Assembly (NCBI GenBank): GCA_020161065.1
Contig: JAIUPH010000006.1
Span: 1 to 64,000 of the forward strand
DNA from: Pseudomonadota bacterium
Lineage (GTDB): Bacteria > Pseudomonadota > Gammaproteobacteria > Burkholderiales > Burkholderiaceae_C
DNA length: 64,000 bases
Direction of reading: 5' to 3'
Numbering within the stretch: the first letter of the stretch is position 1; every line of letters starts with the position of its first letter. Shown piece after piece: positions 49,918 to 58,246 of this stretch. Made by a program: the position numbers and the translations under genes. Below the pieces are notes generated by a model. That model was not told where the DNA came from, made no database searches, and saw only the letters and a list, made by a program, of their open reading frames with translations.

Positions 49918-51302
49918 CGAGCGCGCCGCGGCTGCCGTCGATCCGCTCGCGCCTGACGCTGCTGCTGGTCGGCGTGGCGCTGGTGTGGGGCCTGCTGGTC
50001 TCGCTGGGCGTGTGGCTGGCCGTGCGCAACGAGGTCGACGAGCTGCTGGACGACACGTTGCAGGCCTCGGCCGAGGTGCTGGGCAAGCTGCTCAGCGTGG
50101 GCGATGCGCAGGCGCTGGTGAAGGCGGGGGCCGGGGCCGGCGCCGGAGCGACAACCGGCGCCGGCACCGGCGCCGAGGCCGATGCCGCCACCGCGATCGC
50201 CGTGCCCGACACCGACGGCAGCCACCAGCACTTCGCCTGGCAGTTGGTCGGCCCCGGCGGCCGCTTGCTGCTGCGCTCGGCCCGCGCGCCGCAACAGCCC
50301 TGGCTGCCGTTGCCGACGCCGGGCTTCGTCACCGCGGCCGACGGCTGGCGCGTCTACGGGCTGCGACTGGCCGACGGCGAGCGCGTGCTCTACGTCGCGC
50401 AAACCGGCGACGAACGGCTGGAGGCCGAGACCGAGGTCGTGCTCACCGCCGTCTGGCTGACGCTGGCGGTGGCCGCGCTCAGCGCCTGGTGGCTGGGCCG
50501 CCGCGTGCGGCGCGAGCTGCGGCCGCTGCTCGAATTGCCGGCGGCGCTGGCGCACTACGAACCGCTGCACAGCGGCGCCGCGCTGCCGGCGCCGACGCGG
50601 CGCGAGCTGCAGCCGATGCAGCAGGCCATCGAGGCGCTGGGCCGCCGCCTGGCCGGCCGCGTGGCCAACGAGCGTGCCTTCTCGGCGCACGCGGCGCACG
50701 CGCTGCGCACGCCGCTGGCCGGCATCGACACCCAGCTGGCCGTGGCCCAGCGCGAGGCGCCGGCGGCGCTGCAACCGCGGCTGGCGCGCGTGCGCGAAGC
50801 GGCCGCGCGGCTGACGCGCGTGGTGACGGCGCTGCTGGCGCTGTTCCGCAGCGGGGCCGAGCTGCAATGGCAGCCGCTGGCCTTGCCGCCGCTGCTGCAG
50901 CGGCTGCCTCACGAAGGCCTGCAACTGCGCTTCGAGCCGCCCGAGCCCGACATGCTGCAGGCCGACGCCGACCTGCTGGCCGCGGCGCTGATCAACCTGC
51001 TCGACAACGCGGTGCGCCACGGTGCCGGCGAGGTGGTGGTCAGCTTGCAGCCCGCGGCCAATGGCGGCTGCCGGCTGCGCCTGCACGACGACGGCCGCGG
51101 CTGCACGCCGCAGCAACGCGAGCAGTTCGCGCAGGCGCTGGCGGCGCAGGACTACGAAGGCCGCATGGGCCTGGGCCTGATGCTGGCCGACCTGGTGGCG
51201 CGCGCCCACGGCGGCGCCCTGGGCCTGCCGGCGGTGGCGCGCGGCTTCGCGGTCGAGCTGCACCTGGGCCCGCCGCCGGCGCCGGCCGGCCGCGCGCGAT
51301 GA
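49914..51302 (+). CDS. sensor histidine kinase, PmrB/QseC-like
   Basis: A 462-residue membrane kinase. Helices at about 15-38 and 172-192 flank a periplasmic domain that holds an unusual Ala/Gly/Thr-rich insert (AGAGAGATTGAGTGAEADA). The phospho-acceptor is His 262 in AHAAHALRTPLAGI; the ATP-binding domain shows LINLLDNAVRHG, DDGRGC and GRMGLGLMLADL. QseC/PmrB relatives respond to metal ions or acid; the signal here is unknown. Overlaps the regulator upstream and the oxidoreductase gene downstream by 4 bases each. Confidence 0.92.
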   Translation: MTSAPRLPSIRSRLTLLLVGVALVWGLLVSLGVWLAVRNEVDELLDDTLQASAEVLGKLLSVGDAQALVKAGAGAGAGATTGAGTGAEADAATAIAVPDTDGSHQHFAWQLVGPGGRLLLRSARAPQQPWLPLPTPGFVTAADGWRVYGLRLADGERVLYVAQTGDERLEAETEVVLTAVWLTLAVAALSAWWLGRRVRRELRPLLELPAALAHYEPLHSGAALPAPTRRELQPMQQAIEALGRRLAGRVANERAFSAHAAHALRTPLAGIDTQLAVAQREAPAALQPRLARVREAAARLTRVVTALLALFRSGAELQWQPLALPPLLQRLPHEGLQLRFEPPEPDMLQADADLLAAALINLLDNAVRHGAGEVVVSLQPAANGGCRLRLHDDGRGCTPQQREQFAQALAAQDYEGRMGLGLMLADLVARAHGGALGLPAVARGFAVELHLGPPPAPAGRAR

Positions 51303-52336
51303 CGCGGCTGGTGCTGCTGGGCAGCGGCCCGCTGCATCTGCGCTGGCTGCGCGCGCTGGCGCGTGCGCGGGCGCGTGCTCCAGCCGGGCCGGCGCCGGCG
51401 GACCTGGAGGTCTGCTGGGTCGTGCCCTTCGCCGAACGGCTGCACGCGCCGATGCTGCCGGCGCTGGTGGCCGGCCGCTGCAGCGTGGCGCAGGCGTCCA
51501 TCGCGCTGCGGCCGCTGGCCGAGGCGGCGCGCGTCGCCCTGGTCGAAAGCCCGGTGCTGGCCGTCGACGCCGCGGCGCGCCGCGTCACGCTGGGCAACGG
51601 CGACGTGATAGAGGCCGATGCCGTCTCGGCCGACGCCGACCCGGTGGTCGACCGCGACGCCATCCCCGGCGCCCGCGAGCACGGCCTCTTCCTGCGGCCG
51701 CTGGAGCACTTCGCGCGGCTGCTGGAGCCGCTGCTGGCGCTGGCTGCCGAGCGCGTGCTCGACGTGGTGGTGGTCGGCGGCGACCTGGCCGCCGTGGAAC
51801 TGGCGCTGGCGCTGCAGCAGCGCCTGGCCGGCGGCGGCGAGGAGCGGGCGCGCGTGGCGCTGGTCAGCGGCGGGCCGGCGCCGCTGCTCGGCCAGCCATC
51901 GACGGGGGTCGACCGCCTGCGGCCCGCGCTGGAAGTCGACCGCGTGCGGCGCACGCTGGTGCGCCAGCGCATCACCGTCTTTCCCGACGCCTGCGCGCGC
52001 ATCGAGGCCGGCATGCTGCACCTGGCCAGCGGCGCGCGGCTGGCCTGCGACGCGCCGCTGATCGCCGATGGCGGCGCGCCGCCACCCTGGCTCGTGGCCA
52101 GCGGCTGGCAAGCCGTTGACCATGGACGTTATGCAATCGGCGATCTGCCGCCGCTGCCATCGCTGCCGCCGTGGCCAGCGTCGCCGCCGGCCGCGGCGCC
52201 GCGCCTGCAGTGGCTGATCACCGGCGACGGCGGCGCCATCGCCTGGCACGGCGCGCCGGCCTGGCAAGGGCGTTGGCTGGGCGGGTGGAAAGAGCGCGCC
52301 GAGCGGCGCGCCGTTGCCCGCCTGGCGCGGCCCTGA
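51299..52336 (+). CDS. FAD/NAD(P)-dependent oxidoreductase-like protein (NDH-2-type)
   Basis: A 345-residue protein with two dinucleotide-binding regions: LVLLGSGPLHLRWLRAL at the start, a degenerate GxGxxG, and VVVVGGDLAAVELALALQ near 160. Overall it resembles type II NADH dehydrogenase or pyridine nucleotide-disulfide oxidoreductase-like proteins, but it lacks a CxxxxC redox pair and is shorter than NDH-2. It overlaps the PmrB-like kinase by 4 bases, an unusual partnership; whether it adds a redox input or is just co-expressed is unknown. Confidence 0.65.
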   Translation: MTRLVLLGSGPLHLRWLRALARARARAPAGPAPADLEVCWVVPFAERLHAPMLPALVAGRCSVAQASIALRPLAEAARVALVESPVLAVDAAARRVTLGNGDVIEADAVSADADPVVDRDAIPGAREHGLFLRPLEHFARLLEPLLALAAERVLDVVVVGGDLAAVELALALQQRLAGGGEERARVALVSGGPAPLLGQPSTGVDRLRPALEVDRVRRTLVRQRITVFPDACARIEAGMLHLASGARLACDAPLIADGGAPPPWLVASGWQAVDHGRYAIGDLPPLPSLPPWPASPPAAAPRLQWLITGDGGAIAWHGAPAWQGRWLGGWKERAERRAVARLARP

Positions 52337-52390
52337 ACAGCGAGCCGGCGCCGAGCCGGCGCGCGGCCCTGAACAGCGAGCGGGCTGCGC
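52327..52390 (+). repeat. direct repeat GCGCGGCCCTGAACAGCGAGC
   Basis: A GCGGCCCTGAACAGCGAG block occurs at the stop of the oxidoreductase gene and again about 38 bases later, with GCCGAGCCGGC between. It spans most of the 82-base gap before the convergent gene. It may be a small duplication of the gene's 3' end. Confidence 0.6.
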
Positions 52391-52418
52391 GGTGGCGCAC
52401 CGGCGGCGCCGGCGCGCC

Positions 52419-53693
52419 TCACACGCCGGCGCAGGCGCGGCCCAGCAGTTCGGCCGATTGCACCACCAGCGGCTGGTCCAGCCAGCCCTGCTGGGCGGCC
52501 TGGCGCACCAGGCGGTGGACTTCGGCCAGGTCCATCTCGGCGAGCGCCTCGCGCAGCTGCAACGACAGCAGCAGAAAGCCCAGTTGCTGCCGCTGCGCCG
52601 CCGGGCAGCGCTGCCATTGCGCGCGCCAGGCGCTGGCGCTGCCACCACGGCCACCACCGCCACCACCGCCACCACTGCCACCACCGGCGCCACTGCCGAT
52701 CGCCGGCGGCGCCGCGTCGGCATCGGCCAGCGCGCCCAGCGGCGCCGTCGGCGGCAAGGCGTCGGCGGCCAGCAGCGCGGCGCAGGTCATGCCGGCGGCC
52801 AGCGTCGAGTGGTAGACGGTGCCCAGCACGCGGCGCACGGTCTGCGTGCGGTTCTCGCCGGCCACCGGCGGCGGCAGGCCGGGGCCGGGCACGAAGCCGT
52901 GCTCGGTCCACACGCGGTCGAGCACCTGCCAGCCGAAGGCGAGGATGGGCGTCCACGGCCGGCGCAGCACGGCCGGCGCCATCAGCACCTCGGCCAGCAG
53001 GTCGAGGTCGTCGCTGGCCAGCGCCTGCACGGCCACGGCGTCGGCGAGGTCGGCCAGTTGCGCCAGGCGGCTGGCGTCGAACGTTGGGGGCAGCGGCACG
53101 CGGCCGAAGTCGCTGGCATAGGGCAGGGCGTGGGTGAAGGCGTAGGCGTCTTCCACCGTGGCTTCGACGAGGTCGATGCCGGCGCCCAGCGGCGACAAGC
53201 CCAGCGCCGGGTGCTGCAGCTCGCCATCGCCGAGCGCGAGGTGGCGCGTCCAGGCGGCGTCGAGCAGCCGGTAGGGCACGCGCTCGTTGGCATTCGCCGC
53301 GCTGCAGGCCAGCGCCAGGCGCACGACGCGGTCGAGCGCGTCGTCGCGCTCGCCCAGGGCCTGCAGGCACAGGTGGGCCATCGCGTGCATCGGCGCGCGC
53401 GAGGGCCGCATCACCAGCGAGCGCCAGACGCGCGGCGTGCGCGCCAGCGGCGCCAGGTCGCGCGCCAGCGCGCGCACGCGCGCGCGGCCGGCGTCGTCGG
53501 CGCAGGCGCGGTCGGCCAGGCGCAGCAGCATGGCCACTTCGCCGCCGGCCTTGCCGACGAGGTCGGCATGGGCATCGCCGTCGGTGCCGGCATGGCGCGG
53601 ATGCAGCACTTCGTCGAGCAGCAGCCGCGCCATCTGCAGGGCCGAGTCCAGGTGCTCCTGCAAGCGGCGCCGCATGGGCGCCGTCGTGGTCAC
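52419..53693 (-). CDS. protein of unknown function with Gly-rich linker
   Basis: A 424-residue, mostly alpha-helical, soluble protein I cannot assign. Visible features: CSAANANERVPYRLLDAAW (about 130-150), ALPYASDFGRVPLPPTFD, and TVYHSTLAAGMTCAALLAADAL near 310, followed by a Gly run (about 335-355) and a C-terminal helical part rich in Gln and Leu. The start is GTG 53693, which overlaps the previous gene's stop as GTGA; ATG 53675 is possible. It is the second of two genes after tolA and is probably translated with the small protein upstream. Such helical proteins of about 400 residues beside a tiny partner occur in peptide-modification loci, but nothing here proves that. Confidence 0.6.
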   Translation of the reverse strand: MTTTAPMRRRLQEHLDSALQMARLLLDEVLHPRHAGTDGDAHADLVGKAGGEVAMLLRLADRACADDAGRARVRALARDLAPLARTPRVWRSLVMRPSRAPMHAMAHLCLQALGERDDALDRVVRLALACSAANANERVPYRLLDAAWTRHLALGDGELQHPALGLSPLGAGIDLVEATVEDAYAFTHALPYASDFGRVPLPPTFDASRLAQLADLADAVAVQALASDDLDLLAEVLMAPAVLRRPWTPILAFGWQVLDRVWTEHGFVPGPGLPPPVAGENRTQTVRRVLGTVYHSTLAAGMTCAALLAADALPPTAPLGALADADAAPPAIGSGAGGGSGGGGGGGGRGGSASAWRAQWQRCPAAQRQQLGFLLLSLQLREALAEMDLAEVHRLVRQAAQQGWLDQPLVVQSAELLGRACAGV

Positions 53694-53962
53694 CGCGGGC
53701 CGGCCGCGCGCTTGAGTTCGAAGCCGAGCTGCTTGACCTGGTCGGCCACGGTGACGAGGTCGAAGTCGCGCCGCGGGCCGATGTGCAGGTTGAACAGGTA
53801 GCAGATCTCGCCCGGCTCCAGGCCGGCCATGCCGGCGATGGACTTGATCTCCGACGACTTGCTGACCAGCACGTCGAGGTTGATCGCGCCCAGGGCGTCG
53901 AGTTTCTTCAGCACATCGAAGGCCGTGCGGTGTTCGGCCGATGCGTTGGCGATGGTGTCCAT
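53690..53962 (-). CDS. small soluble protein, unknown
   Basis: A 90-residue product beginning MDTIANASAEHRTAFDVLKK, with GGAG at correct distance before ATG 53962. Predicted mixed helix; the sequence IKSIAGMAGLEPGEICYLFN resembles a small helical bundle, with one Cys. The C-terminus is basic (LGFELKRAAGPR). I do not recognise it. It overlaps the larger unknown gene by 4 bases, so the two are a unit; a substrate, regulator or carrier role for the small one is possible. Confidence 0.6.
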   Translation of the reverse strand: MDTIANASAEHRTAFDVLKKLDALGAINLDVLVSKSSEIKSIAGMAGLEPGEICYLFNLHIGPRRDFDLVTVADQVKQLGFELKRAAGPR

Positions 53963-54143
53963 GGAAATGCTCCAGCAGGGGAAAACCGGCTTTGAATACG
54001 GCGGGCCGGCGGATGCCGCGGATGCCTCGGGGCATCGTGCGACCAATGTAGGCAAGGGGAGGCCTTGCGGGCATCAACAGCCGAGCAGACGGCGCGCGGC
54101 GCGGCCGTCGGTTCCGTCACGCTTGCGGCGCCGGTGTGGGCGG

Positions 54144-55043
54144 CTATTCCTGCGGCCTGAAGGCCATCAGGATGACCGGCGGCACGCGGCCGTCGGTGTC
54201 GCGCGGCAAGTTGCCGGTGCGGTCGATGGCGCGCAGAACGGCTTCGTCCCAGTCCTTGTTGCCGCTGCTGCGCACCAGGCGGCGCGACAGGATGCTGCCG
54301 CTGGGGCCGGCGCGCACTTCCACCTCGGCCGACGGGTTGCCGTTGACGGTGTCGGTGAACACGATGTTGGGCTTGATCGCGGCGATCAGCTTGCCGGTGT
54401 AGCTGGCCGAGGGGCCCGACGACTGCGCCGCCGTGGCGCCGGGCGTGCCGGTGCTGCCGGCGCCGGCCTGGCCCATCAGGCGTTCGAGGTTCTTCTTGCG
54501 CTGCTCGGCAAGGCGGGCTTCCTCGGCCTTCTCCTTTTCGTTCTGCTCGCGCTGGAGCTGCTCGCGGCGCGCGGCTTCAGCCTTGGCTTTGGCCTTGCGC
54601 TCGGCTTCGGCCTCGGCCTCGCGTTCCTTGCGCTGGCGCTCCTTCTCGGCGCGCTCGCGCTCGATCTTTTCGGCCTTCTCGCGCTCGGCCTTGGCCTTGG
54701 CGATGGCGATCTGCGGATCGGGCTGCGGCGGCGTCTCGGCCTCCACCTTGCGCGGGGGCGGCGGCGGTGGCGGCGCGGGCTGGACCTTCGGGACGGGCGC
54801 CGGCGGCGGCGCGGGCGCGGGTGTGGGTGTGGGTGCCGGTGCCGCCGGCGGCGCCGCCACCTGCGGCACGGCCGACCACAGCTCGGCTGTCACCGCCTCG
54901 GGCGCGCTGGCCCGCCATTGCACGGCCAGCGTCAGCGCCAGCAGCAGCGCGGCGTGGGCCAGCAGCGCCAGCCCGGCGGCCGGCAGCAGGCCGCCGGGCG
55001 GCTGCGGCAGCAACTCGTTGGCGCGGACGGCGGCGCTGGACAT
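54144..55043 (-). CDS. tolA: TolA cell-envelope protein
   Basis: A 299-residue inner-membrane protein of the Tol-Pal system. One helix (LLPAAGLALLAHAALLLALT) is near the N-terminus, then a Pro-rich stretch, a long Lys/Glu/Ala/Arg helical rod (about 100-190) and a C-terminal TolA domain (from about 215; SYTGKLIAAIKPNIVFTDTV, then EVEVRAGPSGSILSRRLVRS). It couples TolQR in the inner membrane to TolB/Pal at the outer membrane during cell division. It follows tolR by 19 bases. Confidence 0.92.
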   Translation of the reverse strand: MSSAAVRANELLPQPPGGLLPAAGLALLAHAALLLALTLAVQWRASAPEAVTAELWSAVPQVAAPPAAPAPTPTPAPAPPPAPVPKVQPAPPPPPPPRKVEAETPPQPDPQIAIAKAKAEREKAEKIERERAEKERQRKEREAEAEAERKAKAKAEAARREQLQREQNEKEKAEEARLAEQRKKNLERLMGQAGAGSTGTPGATAAQSSGPSASYTGKLIAAIKPNIVFTDTVNGNPSAEVEVRAGPSGSILSRRLVRSSGNKDWDEAVLRAIDRTGNLPRDTDGRVPPVILMAFRPQE

Positions 55044-55062
55044 CGCGGGCGGCCTGCCGTGT

Positions 55063-55494
55063 CTACTCGGCGCCTTGCTTGACCGTCAGCCCGACGCGCG
55101 CGATGCGCTCTTTCTGCAGCGCGGCCATCACCTTCATCACCGCGTCGTACTTGATGTTGCGGTCGGCGCTGATGATCACCGGCACCTCGGCGTTGCCGGC
55201 CTGCAGCTGGCGCACGCGCGCCGGCAGCCGCGCCAGCGTCACGGCTTCGGGGTCGCCCTGGTCCAGCCGCAGACGGAGCTTCTCGTCGGCGCCGACCAGC
55301 ACCTCCACCACGCTGGGCGGCCGCTGGCGGCTCTTGCCGACGGTGGGCACGTCGACCACGCCGGTGGTGATCAGCGGCGCCGTGACCATGAAGATGATCA
55401 ACAGCACCAGCATCACGTCGATGAACGGCACCATGTTGATCTCGTTCATCGCGCGCCGGTGGCGGCTGCCGCCGCGCGAGGCCAGCGCCGGCAT
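55063..55494 (-). CDS. tolR: TolR/ExbD family protein
   Basis: A 143-residue protein with one N-terminal helix containing the proton-channel Asp (NMVPFIDVMLVLLIIFMVTA), then a periplasmic domain ending RVGLTVKQGAE. TolR forms the motor with TolQ. The start overlaps or abuts tolQ: one base lies between its ATG at 55494 and the tolQ stop at 55496. Length and sequence are typical of TolR rather than of the TonB-linked ExbD. Confidence 0.93.
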   Translation of the reverse strand: MPALASRGGSRHRRAMNEINMVPFIDVMLVLLIIFMVTAPLITTGVVDVPTVGKSRQRPPSVVEVLVGADEKLRLRLDQGDPEAVTLARLPARVRQLQAGNAEVPVIISADRNIKYDAVMKVMAALQKERIARVGLTVKQGAE

Positions 55495-55495
55495 G

Positions 55496-56212
55496 TCAGC
55501 GCGCCGCCGTCACGGCCGACGGCGTGGCGGAAGCAGGGCCGGGCGCCACCGCGGCGTTGCGCTGCAGGATGTTGGTGAACTCCTCGATGAAGGTCTCCAG
55601 CTGGATGGCGATGCGGTCGATGTCGCGCGCGAAGCGGTTGTAGGCCACCACCGCCGGGATGGCCGCGAACAAGCCGATGGCGGTGGCCACCAGCGCCTCG
55701 GCGATGCCCGGCGCCACGGTGGCCAGCGTCACCTGCTGCAGGTTGGACAGGCCGACGAAGGCATGCATGATCCCCCACACGGTGCCGAACAGGCCGACGT
55801 AGGGCGAGACCGAGCCGACCGAGGCCAGGAAGCTCAAGTTGCTTTCGATGGCGTCCAACTCGCGCTGGTAGCTGGCGCGCATCGCGCGGCGCGCGCCGTC
55901 GAGCTGCGCGGCGGCGTCGAGCCGGCGTTCGCGCAGCTTCAGGAATTCGCGGATGCCGCTGGCGAAGATGCGCTCGATCGGCGCCGTCTCGGCCTTGTTG
56001 CCGACCGCCTGGTTCATCTCCGACAGGCTCTTGCCCGACCAGAACTCGCGCTCGAAGGCCTCGTTGTTGGCGCGCACGCGGCGCAGGCCGAACAGCTTGC
56101 CGAAGATGACGGTCCAGCTCGCCAGCGAGGCCAGAAGCAGCCCCGCCATCACGAGCTGCACGACGAAGCTGGCATGCAGCACCAGCGCGGTGATCGAGAA
56201 GTCCTGGTTCAT
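55496..56212 (-). CDS. tolQ: TolQ/ExbB family protein
   Basis: A 238-residue inner-membrane protein with three helices (about 15-38, 130-155 and 165-190). The conserved channel motif GSVSPYVGLFGTVWGIMHAF and VAPGIAEALVATAIGLFAAI are present. With TolR it uses the proton gradient to energise TolA. ATG 56212 overlaps the ybgC stop by 4 bases, giving the classical ybgC-tolQ-tolR-tolA order. Confidence 0.94.
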   Translation of the reverse strand: MNQDFSITALVLHASFVVQLVMAGLLLASLASWTVIFGKLFGLRRVRANNEAFEREFWSGKSLSEMNQAVGNKAETAPIERIFASGIREFLKLRERRLDAAAQLDGARRAMRASYQRELDAIESNLSFLASVGSVSPYVGLFGTVWGIMHAFVGLSNLQQVTLATVAPGIAEALVATAIGLFAAIPAVVAYNRFARDIDRIAIQLETFIEEFTNILQRNAAVAPGPASATPSAVTAAR

Positions 56213-56616
56213 GGCAAGGCTTGCAGCACGGTGTCGGGAAGGCGCCGCGGCCGCAGCGTGGCGGCGTCGACGCAGCCGATGCGGATGCGCCCTTCGGCCA
56301 GCAGCGCGCCCTCGCACCAGGCCTGCTGCTGCAGCGTGAACGAGGCGCGGCCGGCCTGGTCGATGACGACGGTGACGTCGAGCAGGTCGTCCAGCCGCGC
56401 CGGGCGCTTGTAGCTGACCTGCGTGTCGGTGACGACGAAGATGGCGCCGGTCTCGGCCTTCAGCGCCTGCTGGCCGACGCCGCGCGCACGCAGCCATTCG
56501 GTGCGCGCGCGCTCGAAGAACTTCAGGTAGTTGGCGTAGAACACCACGCCGCCGGCGTCGGCATCTTCCCAGTACACGCGCAGGCGGTGGCGGAAAGCGG
56601 TGTAGGCGTCCGGCAT
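56209..56616 (-). CDS. ybgC: YbgC-type acyl-CoA thioesterase
   Basis: A 135-residue hot-dog-fold thioesterase. RVYWEDADAGGVVFYANYLKF is the YbgC/4HBT active-site motif with the catalytic Asp; FFERARTEWLRARGV follows. These enzymes cleave short-chain or acyl-ACP thioesters in phospholipid metabolism and are the first gene of tol-pal operons in most Proteobacteria, as here. Stop overlaps tolQ. Confidence 0.94.
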   Translation of the reverse strand: MPDAYTAFRHRLRVYWEDADAGGVVFYANYLKFFERARTEWLRARGVGQQALKAETGAIFVVTDTQVSYKRPARLDDLLDVTVVIDQAGRASFTLQQQAWCEGALLAEGRIRIGCVDAATLRPRRLPDTVLQALP

Positions 56617-56676
56617 CGGCGCGCGAATTATGCGCGAGCCCTCGGGGCCGCCGCGCCGATCATCTCAAGATAAACG

Positions 56677-57990
56677 TTAGCCCGGCGTGCGCGGCGCCGC
56701 TGCGTGGAAGACGGCCGGCGCCGCCGACGATGTGGGCCCGCGCTCGCGCAGCAGCAGCGCCGCGCCGGCGGCAGCGGCCAGGACCAGGCCGCCGGCCAGC
56801 AGCCAGCGCAGTGGCTGCCGGGCGTGACGCCAGCGCAGCGGCGGCCCGGAGTGACGCCGCGGCGATGCGTCGGGCTCGGCGGTTGAGGCGCTTGCAGCAG
56901 TCGCGGCCGCCGGCGGCAGTTGCTGACCTGGCTGCGCCAGGATCCAGCGCCGCAGGTCGGCGCTCAACTCGCGGGCGCAGGTGTAGCGGTCGGCCGGCGC
57001 CGGCGCCATCAGCCGCGCGACCATCGCCGCGATCTCCGGCGGCACGGCCGGCGCGGCGGCCAGCAGCGGCGGCGGGCCGGCCAGCACGGCCTGGTGGATC
57101 TGCCCCAGCGTCGCGCCTTCGAAGGCGCGGCGGCCGCTCAGCAACTCGTACATCACCGCGCCCAGCGAGAACAGGTCGGTGCGCGCATCGACCTCGTTGC
57201 CCAGCAGCTGCTCGGGCGCCTGGTAGCGCGGCGAGCCGGCCAGCGCGCCTTCGAACACCGGCAGCTTGGCGCCGTGCACGATGCGCGCGATGCCGAAGTC
57301 CAGCACCTTGGGCCGCTCGCGGCGCTGCAGGAAGATGTTGGCCGGCTTGATGTCGCAATGGATCACGCCGCGCGCGTGGGCGTAGGCCAGCGCGTCGGCG
57401 ACGCGGCGCACGAGCTGCACCGTCTGCTCCAGCGTCGGCCGCCAGCCGGCCGCCAGCGCGCAGTGCAGGTCGCAGCCGTAGAGGCGCTCCATCGCGATGT
57501 ACACGCCGTGCGGCGACAGCCCGGCATCGTGGATGGTGACGATGTAGCGGTGGTTCAGCCCGGCGGCGGCGCGCGCTTCGTTGAGGAACAGGCCGTCCAG
57601 CGGCAGGCGGCTGCGCTGCTCGACCTCGAGCTGCAGCGTCTTCACCGCGACCGCGCGCGACAGCAGCGGATCCCAGGCCTCGAACACCGTGCCCAAGCCG
57701 CCGGCGCCGAGCTGGCGCTTGAGCGCATAACGTCCGATGTGAGACAACGTGGGCGCCAGCGCGGGGTCGGTCGCGCCGCCCGACAGGCCGCCGATGTCGG
57801 TGACGATGTCGGGCACCGCGGGGTTGGCGCCCGCGCCCGGCAGCGCCAGGCTGTCGGGCGACACGGTGTCGGGGTCCAGGGCGTCGGCCGGCGGCGCGGG
57901 GGTGGCGAGGGTCGGGCCCGGCAGGCCGGGCGGCGGGGCGGCGAACGGTGCGTCGGACGACGCGGCGCCGGGCAGAAGCTTGGCAGTCAC
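56677..57990 (-). CDS. Ser/Thr protein kinase with C-terminal membrane anchor
   Basis: A 437-residue Hanks-type kinase. After a Pro-rich N-terminus (1-85) the kinase domain runs from about 87 to 350: RQLGAGGLGTVFEAWDP (a Gly loop with Leu), VAVKTL with the ATP Lys, HCDIKPANIFL (catalytic loop with Cys instead of Arg, so a non-RD kinase), DFGIARI and the SPRYQAPEQL activation segment. A single helix (LLAGGLVLAAAAGAALLL) near 405 anchors it, with a short periplasmic tail. No partner phosphatase is adjacent. It is divergent from the aminotransferase gene. Confidence 0.92.
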   Translation of the reverse strand: MTAKLLPGAASSDAPFAAPPPGLPGPTLATPAPPADALDPDTVSPDSLALPGAGANPAVPDIVTDIGGLSGGATDPALAPTLSHIGRYALKRQLGAGGLGTVFEAWDPLLSRAVAVKTLQLEVEQRSRLPLDGLFLNEARAAAGLNHRYIVTIHDAGLSPHGVYIAMERLYGCDLHCALAAGWRPTLEQTVQLVRRVADALAYAHARGVIHCDIKPANIFLQRRERPKVLDFGIARIVHGAKLPVFEGALAGSPRYQAPEQLLGNEVDARTDLFSLGAVMYELLSGRRAFEGATLGQIHQAVLAGPPPLLAAAPAVPPEIAAMVARLMAPAPADRYTCARELSADLRRWILAQPGQQLPPAAATAASASTAEPDASPRRHSGPPLRWRHARQPLRWLLAGGLVLAAAAGAALLLRERGPTSSAAPAVFHAAAPRTPG

Positions 57991-58080
57991 CGGGGCAGCT
58001 TAAGCGGCCGTCATTGGCGAGGTGCCACGAAAAGCGTGTGCCCTGGCCCCTGGTTAACGCCTTGTCACCCTTTGCCGGCC

Positions 58081-58135
58081 GATGGGTGCCGATCGGTGCC
58101 GCTGGGTGCCGCTGGGTGCCGCTGCGCGCCGCGTT
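58081..58135 (+). repeat. 10-bp tandem repeat GCTGGGTGCC
   Basis: GATGGGTGCC, GATCGGTGCC, GCTGGGTGCC, GCTGGGTGCC and GCTGCGCGCC follow each other from 58081, five units with changes. They lie in the 256-base gap between the divergent protein kinase and aminotransferase genes. Nothing else in the gap was recognised. Confidence 0.75.
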
Positions 58136-58246
58136 GCGCCGAACTTGCGCCCACGCACGGCCACCGCGAGCGGCGCGACGACAATGCGCGCTTTCCGCAC
58201 GCTTGCGATGCGCCGCACCCGCCGCCGCGCCGCCGCCCCGCCACTC

